From contig CM054060.1 of assembly GCA_028641055.1 (NCBI GenBank), forward strand, positions 57,260,296 to 57,324,295: DNA of 64,000 nt, in the 5' to 3' direction. Source of the stretch: Alopecurus myosuroides (Eukaryota > Streptophyta > Magnoliopsida > Poales > Poaceae). The notes beneath the pieces are model-generated. The model worked only from the letters and a program-made list of their open reading frames with translations. It did not search any database and had not been told where the DNA came from. How positions within the stretch are numbered: position 1 is the stretch's first letter; each line of letters begins with the position of its first letter. This document shows, piece after piece, positions 23,050 through 31,375 of this stretch. Position numbers and translations under genes: made by a program.

Positions 23050-25311
23050 TTGTTGGTCTTCCGTGAAGGTAAAGGCAGTAAAAAATTCTCTGTCATTGTA
23101 TATCATGGTGGTTATTTCTGTGGGCATGGGAAATATAGGGAGTACAGTGGGGGTTCAAGTATCAGATACGACTACTGTGACAGAGACAATTGGACACCAG
23201 AATTCATTGGGAATTTGATTGAGGTTCTTGGGTATGAATTTGAAGGTAGGATCAGAGTTTACTGGTGTGTTCCTGGACTCACTATATACAAGAATGGACT
23301 TAGAGAGATAAAGAAAGGTTATAACACAATGACACAAAACATGGTGTCACATGTTAGCAACGGCAACCATTTTCAACAGTTGTTTCTAGATCATGATGAT
23401 AGCATCATATCATATGTTTCACCTGTTGTTGTTCACTCATCTGATGATGAAGAGCTGCCAGTGGTTAAGTGGAGTGGGCCATTGAAGTTTGAGTTTGATG
23501 ATGTGGTTAATTTTCATGTGGTTGCACTACCTGTAGTAATTAGTCCTATAAGGCCTATGCAAATAGTACCACCAAAGTCAAATGAAGAAGCAATGCAGCA
23601 ATTAGATGGAGAAGAAATGCAGCAGCAAGATGGAGAGGCAATGCAGCAACAAGCAGAAGGAGAGGCAATGCAACAGCAATTAGATGGAGGAGCAATGCAG
23701 CAGCAAGCAGATGGAGAAGCAATGGAGCTGGAACAGGAGCAATATTCTTCATTTTCAGAGAGTGACCTAGATAGTGAAGTAGAATCAGAACACATACCAT
23801 CACCACCTCAAGCAGGGCAGTTCCCAGTTAATTTTAATTTCAGGCCAAGTAGAGCTGCAAGAGCTTTAAACATGGATGCATCAGATGGGCAAGCAATAAT
23901 TCTTGTTGGGGAAGCACCAGTAGATGAATCTGAATCTGATGAGGATTACAATCCAAGTATTCCTCAGTCCGATTCTGAGATGATGATCTTTTTGACACAT
24001 ATGTTGATGATGGAAAGGGAAAAGGAGAAATGTTGGAGGCTGATGATGTGTCAGAAGAAGATGACTTTTATTTGCCAGATTCAGATAAAGATGCAGTTAG
24101 ACTGAATTTTAAATCTTTCCCTAAATCTGATTTGCATTGTCCAAAGTTTGCAGTTGGGCAAACATTTCGGTCAGCTGAGCTACTGAGGAAAGCCATCAGA
24201 GAGTATAGTTGTTTGTCTAGGCATGATATTAGGATGCCAACAAATGACAAGATGAGAGTGAAGGCATTGCGTGAGGATGGGTGCCCTTGGTATTTATGGG
24301 CATTTTTTTACAAGAGAGTTGATACATTCATGATAAAGAGGCATAATCCTGAACATACATGTGTGAAGTGATGGCAACTGAGATCATTCACTGCACCATT
24401 TGTTGCCCAGAAATATGTGGACTCTTTCAAAGCTGATGAGGACATGAACATGAAGAACTTCTCAAGAGTGGTCGAGAAAGACTGGAACATGAAAGCATCT
24501 AGAAGCAAGTTAAGAAGAGCAAAAAGACTGGTTAAGAAAGCAACTGAGGGGGATGATCTAGATCAGTATAACTCCATGTGGGATTATGCAAATGAGTTCA
24601 AGAAATCAAACCCAGGAAGCACATTTTATTTGGGGTTAGATGAAGGCAGGTTTTCAAGTTGCTATTTTTCTCTTGATGCTTGCAAAAGGGGATTCATGCA
24701 AGCTTGTAGGCCAGTCATATGTCTTGATGGTTGCCACCTGAAGACTAAGTATGGAGGTGTTTTGCTCACTGCCATTGGGATGGACCCCAATGACTGTATC
24801 TACCCTGTTGCATTTGCTGTTGTTGAGGTTGAAAGCACAGAAACTTGGAAATATTTTCTATCTAACCTGAAAAAGGACCTTGAGATAGTTAACACATCTC
24901 CATGGACTATAATGTCAGACAAGCAAAAGGTAAAGATGTTTGCATTTCTAAATCATGAATATGGCCTACTGCTGCAATGTCTGTAACCATGTTTTCTTCT
25001 GTTTCTGCAGGGGCTCATCAAAGGTGTGAGAGTACTTCCCAGATGCAGAGCACAGACACTGTGTTAGGCACATTTGGCAGAATTTTCAACAAATTCCCAA
25101 GGGAGATGTGCTTAAGAACCAACCGTGGAAGTGTGCAAGAAGCAACACAATAGCCATATGACAAGCAAACATGGAAGAGTTGAAGGCATTAAGTAGAGAG
25201 GCTTATGATTGGCTTGATCAGCTCCCACCAAACACTTGGGTGAGAGGATTCCAGAGAACTGACTCACTGTGTGACATTCTACTGAATAACAATTGTGAGG
25301 TTTTCAACAAG
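23050..25311 (+). pseudogene. MULE transposase (MURA type), disabled
   Basis: The 5' part (about 23060-23300) encodes a PB1-like plant MULE N-domain ('VIVYHGGYFCGHGKYREYSG...YDYCDRDNW'). A Gln/Met repeat (about 23590-23740, 'EAMQQQ' units) and an acidic stretch follow. A 1-base deletion-type shift near 23975 moves the frame. Next come 'DLHCPKFAVGQTFRSAELLR' and 'HNPEHTCVK', an in-frame TGA at 24369, then the DDE region with 'VICLDGCHLKTKYGGVLLTA' (first Asp) and 'TIMSDKQK' (second Asp). An intron (24930-25010) joins to 'GLIKGV'. A further shift near 25030 precedes 'YFPDAEHRHCVRHIWQNFQQ'. A second TGA (about 25158) precedes 'MEELKALSREAYDWLDQLPP', and the homology ends at 'CEVFNK' (25311). The SWIM-type C-terminus is missing. 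Not functional as it stands. Confidence 0.85.
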
Positions 25312-25398
25312 TAAGATTGGCATCTTTCACATCATAGTAGACAACATTGTGTTATCTGAACCCTTGAATGTTTGCTTGCCATATGGCTATTGTGTTTA
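25143..25398. repeat. Short inverted repeat at the transposase 3' end
   Basis: The arm at about 25143-25171 (ACACAATAGCCATATGACAA...) is complementary to about 25370-25398 with one mismatch. The second arm carries the sense of TGG where the first has the disabling TGA. The arms are about 200 bp apart and could pair as a hairpin in RNA. Confidence 0.7.
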
Positions 25399-25469
25399 GG
25401 TAAGAAGACTAAGAAAGTTAACATGTTTGATGAGTTTAGGTAAATAGGCCTAGACCATCTGCTGGTGAT

Positions 25470-25600
25470 CACCCTTTTTGATGCTTGCATGCACTATTTC
25501 GGATATGTAATGTACCCTATTTGGATGCTTGCATGCGCTGTTTGGGATATGTAATGTACCCTTCTTGGATGCTTTAATGCCCTGTTTTGGAATATGCTGT
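25470..25600. repeat. About 46-bp tandem repeat, roughly three copies
   Basis: GATGCTTGCATGC and GGATATGTAATGTACCC recur at about 46-47-bp spacing, with the third copy diverged (GATGCTTTAATGC). The array lies between the transposase remnant and the B3-like gene. Confidence 0.6.
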
Positions 25601-25840
25601 TTAAAAATGGTGCAAAATTGATAAATAAGTGCATACATCATTACTGAAAACACATTGAGCTCTCATCAGAATAATAGTAGATACATAGACAATTAGTGGT
25701 TCATGACACAACCACGATAGATAGACCATTACTTGTTCCTTACATCACATATTAGATAGACCATTACTTGGTTGATGACACAACCACACTACATTACATA
25801 CTGCGGCAGTGCTGCTTTTTCATCTACTAGCCCTGATCAA

Positions 25841-26667
25841 TCAATGACCGTAGTGCAGACCTGCTGCTTCATTGACTTGCTTATGCCTCAAAGTGTCCAT
25901 CATAAAACAACCTGGCTGAATGTTGTCAACACACAGCTTAATCTTCCGGTGAGAAGACCTGTGGAACCAAAACATGAGCACGTCCCCTGCCTTCCAGCCC
26001 TGATCCTGAACAACATCCATCCAATTTGAGGTCGTGATTGCTTTTCTGTTATCTTTGCCAATTATGATCCTCACAGAAGCCATATCATTGTTTTTGTTGT
26101 AGTGCACATTGATGAAATGCCCAGTCTTTGTCACAAAAGGTCTCAGGTAGGAGCTTGTGTACCCTTGGTTGAAGTACTGCACAGGAAATGCAAAATTTCA
26201 GTGTTGTTGCCACCAAAGATACATGCAGTAATGCAATTTTTTCAGCAATTCAAAATTGAAATAGGGATTTTTACCATCTGGCCCTTGCCATTTTCAGCAA
26301 CATGTGAGTGAGTGAGTGCACACACATAAAGTGGTGTCCTAGGTTGGCGTTTTGCACAGATGTAGTTCAGCAAGACAGTCTGCCAAGGAACCATTTCTAC
26401 GTCGTTGGCAAACACACAGAAATAATCAAACTGTTTGTTCCCACCCTCTTGTGGACCTACAAATCGAAAGATTCAAATTAAAGAACAAACGAAAAGAGTC
26501 AAACTTTATATAATAAGACCAAAAAGAGATCTCTATTTTACCACGGTTAATCACTCAATACCAAGTTCTAAGCGACATCTCTCACAGCTTCCCTCCTCAT
26601 CAATATCGGGCTGAGTCTCGGTATCGCTACCAGAAACCAGATCGATGAGCTCAACCCTACGCGGCAT
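25841..26667 (-). CDS. B3-like domain protein carried by the MULE (207 aa)
   Basis: Three exons on the minus strand: 26667-26562, 26456-26275 and 26176-25841, with GT/AG junctions. Their lengths (106, 182, 336 nt) keep one open frame of 207 codons. The first exon gives an acidic, Cys-containing N-terminus ('MPRRVELIDLVSGSD...'). The third has the layout of a plant B3 DNA-binding fold: 'YLRPFVTKTGHFINVHYNKN', 'MASVRIIIGKDNRKAITTSN', 'WMDVVQDQGWKAGDVLMFWF', then 'KIKLCVDNI'. The GW..GD..xF signature is the strongest sign. The start is the only in-frame ATG near the exon's 5' end. It lies tail-to-tail with the transposase remnant. B3 proteins bind DNA; here the role may be regulating or targeting the element, which is inference. 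It could instead be a captured host gene. Splicing is predicted by eye. Confidence 0.6.
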
Positions 26668-27161
26668 TGCGAAACTGACGGAAAACAGATCGATGAGCTC
26701 AACGATAATGCATCTTTAGAAACTGCGGATCTACATAGTACGGGGTGCGACAGATTCTTACCTTCGCCTGGATGCGACGGCGAGCGGCTCGATGCGATGC
26801 GACTGCTCTTCTCCGCCTTGAACCTCTTGTCTCCTCTGGTTGGGTAATGAAGGGTGGTTATTGCTGAGAGAGTGGGGATTTTACGAGTGGGTCCACATGC
26901 AGAGAGATAAGGGCGCGGTCAAGACGGTCCACATGAAGAGAGACTAGGGCGCGGTCAATTGGGTCCACATGCATAGAGGGCGCGGTCAAGTGGGATTGTA
27001 AGAGAGAGAGGGGCGCGTTGCGCGCTCACTCTGCTCACTCAGTCACCCTGCTCACTCACTCACTAGCCATTGTCCCGTCGCCGCCGTCGTTCATCGGAGC
27101 TTCAGGGTTCCTCGCCGCCGCGGTGCCGAGTTGGGACGGCGGCGAGTTCTCGGAGCCTACA

Positions 27162-28186
27162 ATGCTAGGGGTAAGTACAAGTACAACCAGGGTTAGGGTT
27201 AGGGTTTGCCTCCCGAATGGGGAATTTTTTGTTGATTCGATTTTTCTTCGAGTCTGCTGGCTACAATTACATCTCAGTACCAACATTTCATTTCAATGCA
27301 ATCGTAGGACTTCGTGGAGAAGGATTTTGCTCCATATACGTGTGAAGACATTGATTTCAACGGGCTGGCCGTGGACTGCACTGAACTCTGTCACGGGCAC
27401 CAAATGCAAACTCAGAAATGTGTTGCATTTGGTGGCTCAGACACAGGTCGTCGATTCTACATGTGCTCCGTGCAGGATGTGAGTTACAATGCCTCTCATT
27501 ACCTAGATTCTGTTCGTGCAGTGTACCTGAATTTGGTTGACTGAGACAGGGGATGTGCTTTTGTGTAGGATGTGTACAATTGTGGCTTTGTGTCGTGGGT
27601 AGATGGAGAATGGCCACCGACACTCAAACGTGCTATATGGAGGCTTTGGGCTATGTATGATGAGATCAACACTTCTTTGATTGATGAGAAGATTAACAAT
27701 GGTGAGATTATTAAAAAGCTATCTGATGAGAAGAACAAGGTTGAAAAGAACTACACTACTCTCATGTCAGATGTGAAGAAGTTTATGGATGAGACTGACC
27801 TGAAGATGCGAAAGCACAACTACCGCAAGATTATGGAAGGGACTGAAGAGGAGAAACTGAAGAAAGAGGTGCAAGTGCTGAACACTCAAGTTATGGAGCT
27901 AAAGAATGTGTAGAGAACTCAAAGAGAGGTGGTCAAGGCCAAACAGATAAAATGGGCAGAAGAAAAAGAGGGTATGCAGGAAGAGAAGGAGAAACTGAAA
28001 ACATAAGTGCAGTTGTGGAAGAATGAAGGTCTGCAGTTGAAGATTGAGCAGACAACTCAAGCAGAAGAAAAAGAGGCTATGAAAGAAGAGAAGAAAAAGC
28101 TTTAGTACATGCTCTTTGATTTGCTGAAAGTAAAGGATGCTCACCAAGATAAACTGAGGAGAATCAAGTCAATCTGTGATGCCTGA
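27162..28186 (+). pseudogene. GRF-type zinc-finger / coiled-coil protein in the MULE, with three in-frame stops
   Basis: Exons 27162-27170 (ATGCTAGGG), 27308-27478 and from 27569, with canonical GT/AG sites. The second and third exons give a GRF-type zinc finger: 'CHGHQMQTQKCVAFGGSD', 'GRRFYMC', then 'NCGFVSWVDGEWP' (this 'GRF' names Gly-Arg-Phe in the finger and is unrelated to the GROWTH-REGULATING FACTOR family). A helix 'RAIWRLWAMYDEIN' and a long Lys/Glu coiled coil follow. The frame meets TAG at 27911, giving a 174-aa product. It then continues as clear coiled coil through TAA 28004 and TAG 28103 to TGA 28184 without any frameshift. The 174-aa form keeps the whole finger and may still be made. 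No ATG lies upstream in frame. It is divergent from the minus-strand B3-like gene, and the roughly 500-bp space between the two probably holds both promoters. Confidence 0.65.
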
Positions 28187-28293
28187 TGTTGCTGCCAATG
28201 TGTGATGTCTGTGTGTTAATTTTTTTTAATTTCCTGCCAAGGCTAAACCATGATGTACTCTTAATTTACTACCACTGTTGAACCAATGTTATA

Positions 28294-29305
28294 CTATGAT
28301 GTTCTTGATGTACTGTTAATTTCCTGGCAATGTATACAACTACCTGATGTTCTACTGCTATAAAAAATTAGAGATGTGCAAACAAACCAAGAGTGCATAA
28401 GCACACCCTTACATATACACATATAACAAAGTTTTACATACCCATAGGCTGATGCATAACACAAAGTATGACATAGACACAAAGTCTTACTAGGTATTAC
28501 AGATGAGCTAGCACAAAGTCTTACACATATAACTAGCCTGACACACTTCATTTCTTCAGAACTAACACAAGAGACAACACAGAGAAGGCCAACAACATCC
28601 AGCAACCATTTCATCAGAAATAGCATTTTCCTTCCTAAGCAGAGCAACATTGAAGCTTGGAGCTTGGTCATTGAGTTTGTTTTCCTTCCCTTGCCGTATA
28701 CACCAATCTCTCCTGGCACACCAGCTACTTTTTTCCCACTGCTGGTGGCATCATGCTTCTCCTTCTCTTCCTTTTCAGCGTCTAGTTCCTCCCTCTTCTC
28801 TTCTACTCTCACTAAGGCTTCAACAGCTTCATCACCAACAAGGATATGGTTGTCCAGCAGATAGGCAACGTAGTCATTCTCCCAGTGCCAGAAATCGCAT
28901 GTTTTCTACCAACATGAGAGAATAATGCATCAGATTCAGCAAAAGAAAAGAAAATCCCCCACATCATTTCATACATCTTGCAAACAAATCTGTGCCTACA
29001 ATGCCTAATTCCCACTGAATGCAGACCCAAGATGCAACAATCAAACATATCTGAGAGTGAACAGTTAACTCCCACCACATCAAAGAATGAACCCTAGGAG
29101 CTATGGCAGAGAACAGAACAGACCATTGCAGACTAAAGAATGGTCTAGAGCACATCAATCCATGGATACTTACACCATCGTTACGACACTTGTAGAAGAC
29201 CCAGCCATCATGCTCATCGGTGTTGGAGACGAACCACTTGATCCTCGTGCCACAGTCAGGGCACCCGATGAGGGGCACCACCACTGTGCGTCCGCGGCGA
29301 GCCAT
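28294..29305 (-). CDS. GRF-type zinc-finger membrane-tail protein in the MULE (247 aa)
   Basis: Two exons on the minus strand, 29305-29174 (44 codons) and 28905-28294, with GT/AG junctions; the frame is intact for 247 aa. N-terminal zf-GRF: 'PLIGCPDCGTRIKWFVSNTD', 'HDGWVFYKCRNDG', and across the junction 'KTCDFWHWENDYV'. A charged helix ('VEEKREELDAEKEEKEKHDA') follows, then a linker and a hydrophobic helix ('MLFLMKWLLDVVGLLCVVSC') that could anchor in a membrane. The C-terminal 70 residues are Cys/Tyr-rich and look like read-through into former 3' UTR, so the ancestral stop may have been lost. zf-GRF modules bind single-stranded nucleic acid in known repair and topoisomerase proteins. In cereals many zf-GRF genes look TE-borne. 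The gene lies just inside the right terminal repeat. Confidence 0.7.
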
Positions 29306-29501
29306 GGTCAACGAGGACATGGTGGCTGACGGCGCGCGAAAGAAAGAAGAGCAATTGCGGCGGCGGGGAAGGGCGGAGCTTTCCGAAGAGGAGATTTTCA
29401 CCATTGGGGTGGGGGAAATGGACCGTGCGTGTGCGTGTCGGGAAGAAGACAACACGCCTCCGACACATTTTGCATTAAACATCCAACATTTCTGCTGTCC
29501 A

Positions 29502-29752
29502 AACCATGTCCGCGGCAAATTTGCAAACAGACCCCGCCGGATCCAACTCAGCGCTACATGTCAAGTTCCCGTCCACGCTGTCCAGCTCTGTAACGGCCAA
29601 GTGGCAGCGTACGTACGATACAACATACAAAATACTATACAGTGACCAAGATGACCACTTCTACAAGTACATGTCCCGTAATATGGGTATTCCAAAATTC
29701 AGTGACCAAAGTGAGCCCACCGTTTAACTTTGACCGTGGGTGAATTTTTCTC
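29502..29752 (-). repeat. MULE right terminal inverted repeat
   Basis: Inverted partner of 22021-22274, about 251 bp. Its outer end GAATTTTTCTC at 29742-29752 is followed by the 9-bp duplication TATCAACAA. Confidence 0.9.
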
Positions 29753-29761
29753 TATCAACAA

Positions 29762-30836
29762 CTGCCCAGCTGGCTGGCTGACCAGCTAGTAGTTTGTAGT
29801 GTGTGTAAAAAAGAAGTTCAAAAGTGTCTGTCATGGTTGATGGGCAACCTAGAACTGTGAGATCGTGTCAGGGCGACACAGATTATAGTATGGTCATGCG
29901 CGACATACACTGATTAACTACCGATTACGCAGTCTGACAGCCTCGGGATAGCAAGCCCTGCAACGTGGTCTCGTCGCAGGCGCGTGCAGGAACAACTGCT
30001 TCCTCCTTTGAATACTCGCGTCAGTAGGTCGGTGTGTAGCGTAGATGCCCCTGACTTGCCTCGTCATGCGTTGGTTCAGTTAAGCGTAGTTTAAACCTGT
30101 TGTTTCCTGGGCCAGTTCAGGGGATCCGATGCTGCGATTCAGGGATGTATATACCCTGGTTGTATATCCGTGCTGGCGACAGACGCGTCCGTCAGGTGCT
30201 TAAACTAAACGTCGCAATCTATTCTAGTCAAGCATCATTTGGTAGGAGTAGATCGGTTCGGGGTGTGGGTGCAGCGCAGGAGTATCAGTCGATCCGTTCC
30301 GGGGTCAGTGGCGCGGCCGCTGGATCAGGCAATGTGATCTGTCAGACACGCACGAACGTGTCTGCAGATTTCTGCTACTACAGTACATCAGTGGTGCAGC
30401 GCAAGTTGACGAGCTGTTGCAGGCCATCGGACCTGTCTTTGCTGCTCCTACAAGCATGCTTATTTTTTTTTTGGCAGTTCGACGCCCGACGGGGAACACT
30501 GACGGCAAAGTTTTTTTTTTTTTTTTTTTTTTTTTGTTCTTTTGAGGGAAACTGACGGCAAAGATATGAGGTTGCTTCAAAGGAAAATAAATAAATAAGT
30601 GAAAGCTGCGACAAGCCCGTTTGCAATGAGACCCGGCTTCGAGGCCTTACTAGGCCCAGGAGAACCGATTTAGACTTGCCCGTTGGCCCATAGCTAGATC
30701 AAATAGTCATTCCGTTTCATGAAAGCATGCATCGAGCCGTGTTTCCTCCGGCCTGCAGGTACGGCGTGACCTGGCAGTACCCGTCGTCGTTTCTGAGTCT
30801 GTTTTATAGGCCCAAAAGCTGTTTCCCATGCCCGTT
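29762..30836. other. Intergenic
   Basis: No gene or known repeat seen apart from a 40-bp micro-insertion with a T-run at 30511-30550, described separately. Open frames here are short and on both strands. Confidence 0.35.
30511..30550 (-). mobile_element. Tiny retroposed insertion (poly-T plus 15 bp) with 13-bp TSD
   Basis: A run of 25 T followed by GTTCTTTTGAGGGAA is flanked by the 13-bp direct repeat ACTGACGGCAAAG (30498-30510 and 30551-30563). On the minus strand this is a 15-nt 3' end with a poly(A) tail, as expected for a very short target-primed retroposition product. Confidence 0.55.
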
Positions 30837-30841
30837 TTCAG

Positions 30842-31122
30842 TGTTACACAACCTCTGCCGGCTGGCCGGTCCCGAGGGTGTGTGACGGCGACGGCGTAGA
30901 TGAACAACACACGAACAAGAAAGAAAAGGGACACAGGGTGTGGGCACAACAAAATCTTTATTGCTTTCTCTGTTCTGTTCCTAGACTACGTACAGTGCCT
31001 CAATATATAACAGGAGGGTGAGACCCAAACGAACGTACAAAGTGGGGGAAACCCTAAGGCCTAGTTGGACTGGGCAAAGCCCACCGAGTGGGCTGCCACC
31101 TCCTGGCCCAAGTTTCCCAACA
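30842..31122 (-). repeat. Copia 3' LTR (left end of element)
   Basis: 281 bp; begins TGTTACACAACC and ends CCCAAGTTTCCCAACA on the plus strand. It differs from 38155-38435 at AAGAAAG versus AAGGAAG and GTACAGTG versus GTACATTG only. Confidence 0.93.
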
Positions 31123-31375
31123 CTCCCCCTTGGGTATCATCCGTATAGCCATGCCTCAAAACTCCGAAAAACCCAGTGGGAAAATTATGGAGAAAAAGCA
31201 CATGGTATACTATTGCTATGTTGCACGAATTGCCTCATTAAAAACCTCGTGTGAGAAACTTCATAAAAACTCACTTAAGGAAAAAAGAGTACAACTCACT
31301 TAACCATTAAGTTAAGTACTCAATCATCGGGATCGAGATTTAGCGATGAGTTTGTGAAGATTCTCGTCCTGAACC

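Larger units (their letters stand above)
22021..29752 (+). mobile_element. Complete Mutator-like element (MULE) with four gene modules
   Basis: Terminal inverted repeats of about 250 bp: 22021-22274 and 29502-29752, both starting GAGAAAAATTCACCCACGGT when read inwards and staying alignable through GTCACTGTATAG, GCCACTTGGCCGTTACAGAG and GGTCTGTTTGCAAAT. A perfect 9-bp duplication TATCAACAA flanks them (22012-22020 and 29753-29761), which is diagnostic for Mutator. Inside, in order: a broken MURA-type transposase (+), a B3-like gene (-), a GRF-type zinc-finger/coiled-coil gene (+) with stops, and an intact GRF-type zinc-finger gene (-). Orientation is given by the transposase. Confidence 0.93.
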
